Part shown: positions 7,686 to 15,002 of the stretch, piece by piece | How positions within the stretch are numbered: the stretch's first letter is position 1 | Layout: each line of letters begins with the position of its first letter | Source: an uncultured Lachnospiraceae bacterium | GTDB lineage: Bacteria > Bacillota > Clostridia > Lachnospirales > Lachnospiraceae | DNA length: 64,000 bases | Reading direction: 5' to 3' | Assembly (NCBI GenBank): GCA_910579505.1 | Contig: CAJTTZ010000004.1 | Coordinates: 62,001-126,000, forward strand | Program-made: the position numbers and the translations under genes | Notes under the pieces: model-generated | What the model saw: the letters and a program-made list of their open reading frames with translations, nothing else | The model's database searches: none | What the model was told of the DNA's origin: nothing

Positions 7686-10403
7686 CTCCCGGCTCTCTGC
7701 GCACTGGCACGACGGATGTTTTACTGAAATCCCTGCCATCCCCGCCAACACCAACATTTCATGTACCAGAAGCGGCGTGACGGAAAGCGCTATCAACCGT
7801 ACCCACTCCTCCATGCTCAGCCGCACAGTGCCAAAGAGCGTGACTAGAAAAGGAATTTCCGTCACTGCAGCCTGCAGCGCAATGCCTACCGCGAGTGCAA
7901 GCAGCATCTGTGGATTGCTTCTGTGATCCATCCGAAATACAGACCGGTTCACATCCCGCATGCCAATCGCGTGGAAAAGCTGACTGATGCCAAGCACTGT
8001 GAAAGCATGGGTCTGTGCTTTTGCCAGCACCGCTGAAATTTTCAACCCCTCAAGTATATTATGTAAACTTACAGGCAGCCCTTCCATCACAATACGGTCG
8101 TAGGGAACTTTCAAAAATGCCGCCAGACTGATTCCACCGATTACCAGTCCATAACAGATCACGCACATAAGTCCCCCTCTCGCAAACAGCGACTCATCGC
8201 TTTGTCTCGGCGGCTCCCGCATCAGGCTTTCCGTGTCGTTGTCATCCACGCCAAGCGCCAGTGCGGGCAGGGAGTCCGTGATCAGATTAATCCACAGGAT
8301 GAATCCGGCCGTAAGCGGCACCGGCAGCCCTGCCACAATCGTCAGGAGCATGGTCAGTATTTCTCCCAGATTGGAAGAAAGGAGAAACAGGACTGATTTC
8401 CGTATGTTTTCATAGATACCCCGTCCCTCCCGGATTGCCGTATGTATGGTAGCCACATTGTCATCCATCAGCACAAAATCCGCCGCTCCTCTCGCCACGT
8501 CGGTTCCCCCCTGCCCCATGGCGATTCCGATATCCGCCGCCTGCAAAGAAGGCGCGTCATTGACCCCGTCCCCGGTCATTGCCACTGTTTTATGTAAACT
8601 TCTATAGCCTTCCACGATCCGTACCTTATGCTCCGGCGTCACCCGCGCAAAAACCTTGAGCTGCGGCAGCCTCTGCAGGAATCCCTGGTCTTTCAAATGA
8701 TCCAGTTCCCTGCCCGTGATGCACTCCTCCGCACGGTTTGCTATTCCGAGCTGCCTTGCAATGGAAAACGCCGTGTCCGGGTGATCTCCCGTGATCATCA
8801 CCGTGGAAACACCCGCCTGCGCAAATCCCCGCACTGCCGCTAATGCCTCCGGCCTGACCGGGTCCTGCATACTGACAAAGCCGAGAAACACCATACCCCG
8901 CTCTTTCATGCCGCCTTCCGGCTCCATCGCCAGCGCCAGCACACGCCGTCCCTCTCCCATCAGGCGCTTCTGGATGCCAAGCAGCCTCTCCCTCTCCGTT
9001 ACCGTAAGTTCCGCCATACTGCCGCCTCTGAAAAAGCGCCCGCAGTTTTCCAGAATCCGTTCCGCCGCCCCTTTTGTATAAGCCGTCTGCCCGCTTCCCA
9101 TCCTGTGCAGCGTAGTCATCATTTTGCGCCCGGAGTCGAATCCGATCTCATTTATGCGCGGATACCGTTCCCTCAGCCGTTCCACCCTGGCGTCACAGTC
9201 CTGCGCCATATGAAGAAGGGCCAGTTCCGTAGGATCCCCCATGCCCTCCTCCCCGGTCTCGGCATCGTTGCAGAGCACGCACCCCAGAAGAAAGTGCGCT
9301 GCGCAGGAAAGCGCCGCCCCATTCGTATCCGCCGCTCCGAACAGTTCTTTCAGCCCTGCTTTCTCCGTAAGTTTTCCGTCCAGATAGCACTCCGTTACCG
9401 TCATCTTGTTCTGCGTCAGCGTCCCCGTCTTATCCGAGCATACCACCTCTACCGCACCCAGCGTCTCCACCGCCGAAAGCCTTCTCACAATCGTCTTCGC
9501 CTTCACCATCCGTGACACACTGAGCGCAAGCACAATCGTCACAATTGCCGGCAGCCCTTCCGGCACGGCAGCCACTGCCAGGGAAACAGAAGTTAAAAGC
9601 ATATCCCCCACATCACGCTTTTGCAGCAAAGCTACAATAAAGAGCAGCACACAGATCCCTACCGCAAGCGCGCTCAATATCTTCCCCAGCTCTCCAAGCC
9701 TTACCTGCAGCGGCGTCAGCTTTTCCTTATGTCCGTGCAGCATGTCCGCTATGTGACCGACCTTTGTGTCCATACCAGTCGCCGTCACAGCGCCTAATCC
9801 CCGTCCCTTCGTCACATAAGTAGACATATAAACCATATTTCGGCTGCTTGTGTCAGCTTCCCCCTTCTCCTCAAACGCAGCCTCTTTTTCTACCGGCACA
9901 GACTCTCCCGTAAGGGTAGACTCTTCCGCAAAAAGCCCGATACTTTCTATTAACCTTAAATCAGCCGGCACCCTGTTACCCGCTTCTAAAACCACTATAT
10001 CCCCAGGCACCAGCTCCTGCGCCGGTATATTGTGATGCGCACCGTCCCGCAGGACAGTTGTCCTCGGTTCCGATATCTGTTTCAAAGCCTCCACCGCACG
10101 CCCCGCTTTGCCCTCCTGAATGATCCCTACCGCCGCATTGAGCGCAACTACCGCCACAATAATAATGGCGTCCCCAAATTCATTCAACATCATGGAAATC
10201 GCCATTGCCACCATCAGAATCAATATCAGCGGATCATTCAGCTGGGCTGCAATCCGTTCGGCAAGACTCTTTTTTTCCTGATCTTTTAAACGGTTCGGCC
10301 CGTACTTCGCCCTGCGCTCCGCAACTTTTGCCGCATTCAACCCCCTCTCCGCGTCTGTCTGCAATCCTTGGATTGTCTCCGATACGCTTCTGTTCTCATA
10401 CAT
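7683..10403 (-). CDS. cation-translocating P-type ATPase, calcium type
   Basis: A 906-residue type II P-type ATPase that should pump calcium (or a similar divalent cation) across the cell membrane using ATP. The actuator loop TGES is at 165-168, the phosphorylation motif CSDKTGTLT puts the acceptor at Asp324, and MTGDGVNDAP is the hinge. Membrane helix M4 has VAAVPEGLP (278-285) and M6 has the NLITDSLPALALGVDD segment, which carry calcium ligands in SERCA/PMCA relatives. The N-terminal cation-ATPase domain and six C-terminal membrane segments are present, so the protein is full length. An AGGAGG site lies 8 nt before the start. It is transcribed alone, convergent with ytaF. Confidence 0.93.
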   Translation of the reverse strand: MYENRSVSETIQGLQTDAERGLNAAKVAERRAKYGPNRLKDQEKKSLAERIAAQLNDPLILILMVAMAISMMLNEFGDAIIIVAVVALNAAVGIIQEGKAGRAVEALKQISEPRTTVLRDGAHHNIPAQELVPGDIVVLEAGNRVPADLRLIESIGLFAEESTLTGESVPVEKEAAFEEKGEADTSSRNMVYMSTYVTKGRGLGAVTATGMDTKVGHIADMLHGHKEKLTPLQVRLGELGKILSALAVGICVLLFIVALLQKRDVGDMLLTSVSLAVAAVPEGLPAIVTIVLALSVSRMVKAKTIVRRLSAVETLGAVEVVCSDKTGTLTQNKMTVTECYLDGKLTEKAGLKELFGAADTNGAALSCAAHFLLGCVLCNDAETGEEGMGDPTELALLHMAQDCDARVERLRERYPRINEIGFDSGRKMMTTLHRMGSGQTAYTKGAAERILENCGRFFRGGSMAELTVTERERLLGIQKRLMGEGRRVLALAMEPEGGMKERGMVFLGFVSMQDPVRPEALAAVRGFAQAGVSTVMITGDHPDTAFSIARQLGIANRAEECITGRELDHLKDQGFLQRLPQLKVFARVTPEHKVRIVEGYRSLHKTVAMTGDGVNDAPSLQAADIGIAMGQGGTDVARGAADFVLMDDNVATIHTAIREGRGIYENIRKSVLFLLSSNLGEILTMLLTIVAGLPVPLTAGFILWINLITDSLPALALGVDDNDTESLMREPPRQSDESLFARGGLMCVICYGLVIGGISLAAFLKVPYDRIVMEGLPVSLHNILEGLKISAVLAKAQTHAFTVLGISQLFHAIGMRDVNRSVFRMDHRSNPQMLLALAVGIALQAAVTEIPFLVTLFGTVRLSMEEWVRLIALSVTPLLVHEMLVLAGMAGISVKHPSCQCAESRE

Positions 10404-10546
10404 ACGCCTGTCCTCCTGCCATTTCCTAAATCCTGTCCGCTACCCGCCCATACCCTGCCCCACAAAAGGCTTGTCACTTCTTTTTAAAGATATGCGCACA
10501 TAAGCAGAGTTAGAAGCAATATATACAAAACGGATGCCTGCATACG

Positions 10547-10574
10547 AAAAGGAGCTTCCATACTAGAAGCTCCT
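10547..10574 (-). terminator. intrinsic terminator of greA, with the stop codon in its loop
   Basis: A 9-bp perfect stem (10566-10574 pairing with 10550-10558) and a 7-nt loop, followed on the minus strand by TTTT. The greA stop codon TAG occupies loop positions 10565-10563, so the ribosome finishing greA would cover the stem. Confidence 0.7.
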
Positions 10575-11066
10575 CAACTTATCAGTTCCGTCATCAATTG
10601 TGTTTTCGATGGATTTGACCACCACATAATACCCTGCGCCGCCAGCCGGTTCCACATAGACGCGGTCGCCCGCCTTGTGCCCGAGCAACGCCTTTCCAAG
10701 CGGCGATTCCGTGCTGATCAGTCCCTCAAGGGAATTGCCCCGCACCGTTGTCACCAGCTTGTATTTCTCCGTGAGGTTATCCTCCTCGAAAAAGACCTCC
10801 ACCGTGTTATTCATGCCAACCTCGTCCTCCGCGGATTCATCGGACACAATCACGGCAGTTTTTATCATCCGTTCCAGATAGCGGATGCGGCTCTCATTCT
10901 GATTTTTCACTTTCTTAGCCGCATGATATTCAAAGTTCTCGCTCAGATCGCCATGGGCCCTTGCCGTCTTTACATCCTCCAAAGCAGCCGAACGCACAAC
11001 CAGCTTGCGATACTCGATCTCTTCCTCCATCTTGCGGATATCCTGTTTCGTCAGTTCATTATGCAT
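10563..11066 (-). CDS. greA: GreA/GreB-family transcription elongation factor
   Basis: Rescues backtracked RNA polymerase by stimulating transcript cleavage through the secondary channel. The N-terminal coiled coil (about 1-75) carries the catalytic acids Asp40 and Glu43 at its tip in AHGDLSENFEYHAAK; the C-terminal half has the FKBP-like domain with LISTESPLGKALLGHKAGD and a VYVEPAGG strand. Length, 167 residues, is slightly above the usual 158. It follows the 78-residue protein by 10 nt, so the two are probably cotranscribed from the promoter at 11359-11386. Its stop codon sits inside its terminator hairpin. Confidence 0.92.
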   Translation of the reverse strand: MHNELTKQDIRKMEEEIEYRKLVVRSAALEDVKTARAHGDLSENFEYHAAKKVKNQNESRIRYLERMIKTAVIVSDESAEDEVGMNNTVEVFFEEDNLTEKYKLVTTVRGNSLEGLISTESPLGKALLGHKAGDRVYVEPAGGAGYYVVVKSIENTIDDGTDKLRSF

Positions 11067-11076
11067 CTTCTTATTC

Positions 11077-11313
11077 TTATTTGGAATTTACCATGTAATC
11101 AAGCAGACGGTTCACATCCTCGGGATCATGCGCAACAAGCTCCATCTCCGGAATCGCATTGTCAGCAAAAAGCTTTGTGAGCGCCACATACTTGGTCAGC
11201 TGAGACTTTAAGTTCAGTCTGTCGCCCTCTTTAGTCACTAACTCCACTGTGCCTTTGCACTGGTTTACCACCTCAAAAAACTTTTCAGGGTTGTCGATAT
11301 TCATTACTTTCAT
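11077..11313 (-). CDS. conserved hypothetical protein, 78 residues
   Basis: I do not recognise a function. The start at 11313 has GGGAGG 8 nt upstream; the frame is open to 11370 but that part overlaps the promoter. The product begins MKVMNIDNPEKFFEVVNQC and is a small soluble, acidic protein without membrane segments or cysteine clusters; the C-terminus LLDYMVNSK is helical in character. It is the first gene before greA, only 10 nt away, which suggests coexpression with a transcription factor. Confidence 0.8.
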   Translation of the reverse strand: MKVMNIDNPEKFFEVVNQCKGTVELVTKEGDRLNLKSQLTKYVALTKLFADNAIPEMELVAHDPEDVNRLLDYMVNSK

Positions 11314-11358
11314 TTTCTTTTCCTCCCTTTTTCTATTCAACTCTTTGTTTACACCAAC

Positions 11359-11386
11359 ATAATACACCATTTTCCTCGTTTGTCAA
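11359..11386 (-). promoter_or_regulatory. promoter for the 78-residue protein and greA
   Basis: On the minus strand TTGACA (11386-11381), a 16-nt spacer and TATTAT (11364-11359). It is divergent from the tRNA promoter 28 nt away. Confidence 0.65.
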
Positions 11387-11413
11387 ATCTTTTTAAAAAA
11401 AATTATTTTTTTG

Positions 11414-11442
11414 TTGACAAAGCCAAATTCCTATAGTATATT
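11414..11442 (+). promoter_or_regulatory. promoter of tRNA-Gly
   Basis: TTGACA at 11414-11419, a 17-nt spacer and TATATT at 11437-11442, placing the start about 25 nt before the tRNA. Confidence 0.65.
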
Positions 11443-11475
11443 ATTAAATGTCCGAGCGATACAAACGGACAATAA

Positions 11476-11548
11476 GCGCGAGTGGCTCAGTTGGTGGAGC
11501 GCGACCTTGCCAAGGTCGAGGCCGCGGGTTCGAGTCCCGTCTCGCGCT
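11476..11548 (+). tRNA. tRNA-Gly (GCC)
   Basis: Acceptor arms GCGCGAG and CTCGCGC pair perfectly; the anticodon stem CGACC/GGTCG holds the loop TTGCCAA, so the anticodon is GCC; the T arm GCGGGTTCGAGTCCCGT is canonical. CCA is not encoded. The 3' side is followed by a decayed integrase, consistent with the tRNA having been an integration site. Confidence 0.95.
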
Positions 11549-11611
11549 CTTATTTATTCCAGTAAAAGCGGCGGAAGCACTGATAAATACAGCGTTTCCG
11601 CTATTTTTGTG

Positions 11612-11641
11612 TGTCTACAAATCGGTAGACAGTTGTAGACA
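11612..11641. repeat. GTAGACA heptamer cluster with 9-bp inverted repeat
   Basis: TGTCTACAA (11612-11620) and TTGTAGACA (11633-11641) form a perfect inverted repeat with a further GTAGACA between them. Two more GTAGACA copies lie at 12749-12769, beyond the toxin-antitoxin pair, and share an 11-bp stretch CGGTAGACAGT with this site. They may be integrase or excision-factor sites of a lost element. Confidence 0.4.
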
Positions 11642-11655
11642 GTACCTTAGTACCA

Positions 11656-11896
11656 CTACAATGCCCTTGATATGAGGTCATAGGTTTCTTTTTCGGTCAG
11701 CGGATTGTAGATATATTCTAGGGTTGTAGAAAGGTTGCTATGCCCTAACATTTCCCTGATACAATCCAGAGGTACACCGTTCGCGTTCAGGTTGCTTGCG
11801 TAGGTCTTGCGCATTTTATGGGTACTCTTTGTGCGTGTACCTTGTCGCTCTGCAAACTTCACCAACACATACGCAATCTGTCTGGACGTAATGCGC
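11656..11896 (-). pseudogene. tyrosine integrase, C-terminal remnant
   Basis: The last 80 or so codons of a phage-type integrase survive. They keep the catalytic HKMR box, LGHSNLSTTLEYIY with the late histidine and the nucleophilic tyrosine, and an NPLTEKETYDLI tail typical of element integrases. Upstream the frame runs GERITSRQIAYVLVKF and is lost at a run of eight G at about 11898-11905; beyond it another frame continues but is not integrase-like. The catalytic arginine and the whole N-terminal half are missing, so the protein cannot be active. It lies 107 nt after tRNA-Gly, as expected for an element that used the tRNA as its attachment site. Confidence 0.75.
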
Positions 11897-12012
11897 TCCC
11901 CCCCCGATATCCGTTACGCAGCTTTCCGTGTAAAGGATGGATGCCCAGTTATACGAACGTTCTTTTGGATTCTGCACATTTTTCACGCTCCTTTGATTAT
12001 GATTATGAAAGT

Positions 12013-12042
12013 AATGGGGCATCGTAGTGTGCCCCATTTTGT
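12013..12042 (+). terminator. possible terminator hairpin in the element scar
   Basis: ATGGGGCA and TGCCCCAT pair across a short loop and are followed by TTTTG on the plus strand. A second GC-rich hairpin (GGCGGC/GCCGCC) follows at about 12044-12072. The stretch from 11897 to about 12170 otherwise shows no coding signal. Confidence 0.4.
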
Positions 12043-12253
12043 GCGGCGGCTTGCGGCTTCGCCACGCCGCCGCCCTGTTGGTTTAAAGGAAGCCGCGGTA
12101 AAGGGATTGACAAACTTATTTTATTTCATGCCGGAATAGTGTATAATATTTGTAAACAACAGAAAAGGAAATGCGGATATAGATATAGAACAGCTTCAAA
12201 AACTACTAAACAATTCTTCCAATATAAAATGGTCAAAGCATTGTTTAGAACGT

Positions 12254-12493
12254 ATGCAGGAAAGAGATATCAGTATTGCTGATGTAAAATCATGTCTGCA
12301 AACAGGAGAAATCATAGAGAACTATCCAGACGATTTTCCTTACCCCAGTTGCCTTGTTTATGAACATACAAAAGAAAATGACATATTACATGTCGTTGTC
12401 GGCTCAGATAACAAAAGTTTGTTTTTTATAACAGCTTATTTTCCAAGCACCGATAAATTTGAAAAAAATTTAAAAACAAGAAAGGGGCAGTAA
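12254..12493 (+). CDS. DUF4258-type toxin of a toxin-antitoxin pair (5' end uncertain)
   Basis: The product has the family pattern ERMQERDIS..DVKSCLQTGEII, then a HVVVGSD strand and ITAYFP, as in DUF4258 proteins, RelE/MqsR-like mRNA interferases. Homologous-looking sequence continues upstream in frame for about 27 codons to 12173 and includes WSKHCLER, which belongs to the domain core. That stretch has no ATG, GTG or TTG. The only ATG with a good site (AAAGGA, ATG at 12171) is in another frame and stops at once. So either a rare start is used or one base has been lost or gained near 12173 and the toxin is crippled. It ends 2 nt before the antitoxin gene. Confidence 0.7.
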   Translation: MQERDISIADVKSCLQTGEIIENYPDDFPYPSCLVYEHTKENDILHVVVGSDNKSLFFITAYFPSTDKFEKNLKTRKGQ

Positions 12494-12495
12494 TC

Positions 12496-12723
12496 ATGTG
12501 TATGTATTGTAAATGTAAAACTACCGTTCCATCTTTGACAACTCACGTCGTAAATTATAAAAACTGCATTATCATTATCAAAAACGTGCCTTGCGAAGAA
12601 TGTGAACAATGCGGTGAAAAATATTATTCAGATGAAGTTGCAATGCAGTTGGAATACCTTGTCAATACAGCGAAACAGCTTATGCAAGAAGTTGCTGTCA
12701 TTGATTATTCCAAAGCGGCATAA
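12496..12723 (+). CDS. YgiT-type zinc-finger antitoxin
   Basis: A 75-residue protein with an N-terminal zinc-binding set, Cys2/Cys5/Cys7 in MCMYCKC and CEECEQCGE near residue 36, matching the N-terminal domain of MqsA/YgiT antitoxins. The usual C-terminal helix-turn-helix DNA-binding domain is absent; the protein ends VAVIDYSKAA. Such short forms are common next to DUF4258 toxins and are thought to neutralise them by direct binding. The ATG is preceded by AAAGGGG and lies 2 nt after the toxin stop, so the two genes are translationally linked. Confidence 0.82.
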   Translation: MCMYCKCKTTVPSLTTHVVNYKNCIIIIKNVPCEECEQCGEKYYSDEVAMQLEYLVNTAKQLMQEVAVIDYSKAA

Positions 12724-12769
12724 TCTGTTCGGACGTATGAACCAAAATTGTAGACACCCGGTAGACAGT

Positions 12770-12924
12770 GTGCATTCCTCCTTGATTTTATGGGCTTTTC
12801 GGGGCGGCTTCTTTCCCGCCCAGAACCCGACCGGCTCCTTGCTCCTGTACTGCACAATTCCAAGAATGATAAGCGGACTTGTACTGATCACCAAGACCAC
12901 GATTGAAAAAAGTATTTCAGCCAT
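12770..12924 (-). pseudogene. truncated small membrane protein
   Basis: From the ATG at 12924 (GAGG 9 nt upstream) the frame codes one hydrophobic helix, MAEILFSIVVLVISTSPLIIL, and then QYRSKEPVGFWAGKKPPR, a pattern I associate with small Clostridial membrane proteins that continue for another 60-80 residues. Here it ends after about 50 codons at the GTAGACA repeats of the element scar. The element junction probably cut the gene; function unknown. Confidence 0.45.
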
Positions 12925-13035
12925 CCCGTTTAACCTCGCAGATTTTCTTCCATTCCACACACTTTACGCATATGGAACCCACACTCCTTGTATTGCTAAG
13001 CTAATTATAAAACCGATCCCGTCCCGCTGCAACCA

Positions 13036-14001
13036 TCAAGCCGTGTAAACGCATTTATCCAGACAAATCTCCTCCGCAAGGAAGCTCCCGATCTGTGCGA
13101 TAAACCGCAGGACGTCATGCTTCATCCTGTCGGGAAACGCAGACAGCACCGGCGCCGTCTCAAAACTCAGTGCCTGATCATATCCGCTCTTCCTGAGTCC
13201 CGCGATAAATCCTCCCCAATCCGTTGACGCTTTGTTCTCCCTACCCTTCGCAAACGTAAAGGGAATCTGATGCAGATCCTCGATTCCGTCGTTATCATGA
13301 ATGTGCAGCACCTTGATCCGGCTGCCAAGCGTTGTGATAAAACTCTCGAAATCGAGCCCGATCAGATTTGCATGGCCCGTGTCAAAACAGAATCCGAAAA
13401 CCTCGGAGCCGGCTTCCGCATTCATCCGATCAATGCGAGCTGCGGCCTTCACCGCATCGCAGCAGGGCCCTTCCACGATATGGCTGCCGCAGCTTGTATA
13501 GAGATTCTCCATACAGACCGTAATATGTAATTCCTCTGCCATGGGCACAAGCGTCTTTAGGAACGCTTCCGTACTCTCCCACTCCGCCTGCTCCGAGCCG
13601 AGAACCCCTGCCAGTTTAAAGCCATGTACCACGATGTATGGGCAGTCGAAGTACGCGCATATTTCCATACTTTTCGGCGCTACAACTTTGGCGAGGTACT
13701 CGTTTAACTTTGCCGGCGCTCCCGGCACATAACACGGATACGGCATATGCATCTGACTGATCCGAATGCCTGCTGCCTCCGCCGCCTCCCTGTGTGGTTC
13801 GAAAAATGCCTTCAACTCATGAACCGGCTGGTCAAAAAAGCCATTTTTACAATATTTATACAGTTCTGTATTCGTAAGGTAGTCATTGAGACTGAAATCG
13901 CAGCAGGTAAAGCCTGCCCGCCTCATCATCTCAAAGCCTTCCACCGGGTATTCGTCATTGATTATGTTTTTGCTCTGTACGCCGACGGCCATTTTGTGCA
14001 T
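13036..14001 (-). CDS. TIM-barrel sugar-phosphate isomerase/epimerase, copy 3
   Basis: A 322-residue protein of the AP endonuclease 2-like TIM-barrel superfamily (sugar isomerases and epimerases such as IolE/IolI and tagatose epimerase). It keeps the metal-ligand pattern: CMENLYTSCGSH (Glu), GFCFDTGHANL (Asp and His), VLHIHDNDG (His-x-His) and a late LSFETAPVL (Glu). The second copy (14064-15002) has the same motifs and about half the residues identical, so the pair arose by tandem duplication. The start at 14001 is set by AGGAG; the frame is open to 14046. This is the last gene of the glycan cluster. It probably interconverts a ketose or aldose precursor; the sugar is not known. Confidence 0.85.
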   Translation of the reverse strand: MHKMAVGVQSKNIINDEYPVEGFEMMRRAGFTCCDFSLNDYLTNTELYKYCKNGFFDQPVHELKAFFEPHREAAEAAGIRISQMHMPYPCYVPGAPAKLNEYLAKVVAPKSMEICAYFDCPYIVVHGFKLAGVLGSEQAEWESTEAFLKTLVPMAEELHITVCMENLYTSCGSHIVEGPCCDAVKAAARIDRMNAEAGSEVFGFCFDTGHANLIGLDFESFITTLGSRIKVLHIHDNDGIEDLHQIPFTFAKGRENKASTDWGGFIAGLRKSGYDQALSFETAPVLSAFPDRMKHDVLRFIAQIGSFLAEEICLDKCVYTA

Positions 14002-14063
14002 GTTATCTTTTCTCCTTATAATATAGTAGATTTTATGTACTCCCACCCACTATTCTCTTTTAT

Positions 14064-15002
14064 CTACGATGCAATTTCCCCGGCAAAATAACTTCCAATT
14101 TGGGCGATAAACCGTAAGACATCCTGCTTCATTACACCCGGGAACGCAGTTAAGACAGGTGCGGTCTCAAAGCTCAGGACCCCGTCAAACGAAATTTTCC
14201 GAAGCCCCCTGATAAAACCGTCCCAATCCGTAGTAGAAACATTCTCACGGTTTCTGGTAAACGTGAACGGTATCTGGTGCAGATCGCCAATCCCGTCATT
14301 GTCATGGATGTGAAGCGCTTTGAGACGCTTTCCGAGTGTTGTGATAAAACCCTCCATGTCAATTCCGATCAGGTTTGCGTGACCCGTGTCAAGGCAGAAC
14401 CCCATTATCTCCGCGCCAAACCTTTCATTCATACGGTCAATGCGCTCCGCTGCCAGCCGCGCATCACAGCAGGGACCCTCAATGATATGACTGCCTACGC
14501 CGGAATAAACGTTTTCCATACATATCGTTATCCCAAGCTCCTTTGCAAACGGTGCGAGCTCCTCGATAAACTTTTCCGTTTCCCGCCACTCCAGTTCTTC
14601 CCGGCCAAGTAAACGTGCCAGCTTAAACCCGTGCATCACGATATGCCTGCAGCCAAAAAATGCACAAATCTTCAAACTTTTGGGAGCCACTGTATGCATC
14701 AGATAATCATTGACAGACTTCGGCGCATTCAGTATATAACTCGGATAGGGCATATGCATCTGATTGATTCGGATGCCCGCACTTCCTGCCGCCTTCTTAT
14801 GCGGTGCAAAAAAACTCTCCAGTTCTGTCACCGACTGGTCAAAAAAGGAATTAAGTTCGAACCGATAAAGCGACGTATTTGAAAGATATCCGTTCAGGCT
14901 GAAATCCGCACAGGTAAAACCGGCACGTCCCAGCATGGCAAACCCTTTTTCTGGATAATCGTCATTGACGATATTTTTAGTCTGAACTCCGATTTCAATC
15001 AT
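14064..15002 (-). CDS. TIM-barrel sugar-phosphate isomerase/epimerase, copy 2
   Basis: 312 residues, starting MIEIGVQTKNIVNDDYPEKGFAML with no signal peptide. The metal ligands are in CMENVYSGVGSH, GFCLDTGHANL, ALHIHDNDG and LSFETAPVL, in the same order as in the neighbouring copy at 13036. Its start overlaps the end of the upstream gene by 8 nt, so translation is coupled. Retention of all ligands in both copies argues that both are active and may act on different epimers. Confidence 0.85.
   Translation of the reverse strand: MIEIGVQTKNIVNDDYPEKGFAMLGRAGFTCADFSLNGYLSNTSLYRFELNSFFDQSVTELESFFAPHKKAAGSAGIRINQMHMPYPSYILNAPKSVNDYLMHTVAPKSLKICAFFGCRHIVMHGFKLARLLGREELEWRETEKFIEELAPFAKELGITICMENVYSGVGSHIIEGPCCDARLAAERIDRMNERFGAEIMGFCLDTGHANLIGIDMEGFITTLGKRLKALHIHDNDGIGDLHQIPFTFTRNRENVSTTDWDGFIRGLRKISFDGVLSFETAPVLTAFPGVMKQDVLRFIAQIGSYFAGEIAS

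Noticed and set aside
11411..11675. Two plus-strand open frames running through tRNA-Gly
   Set aside because: They contain the whole tRNA and have no family match; the tRNA explains the sequence.
12149..12253. Starting the toxin gene at the ATG at 12171
   Set aside because: That frame reads ATG-CGG-ATA-TAG and ends at once; the DUF4258 core is in a different frame.
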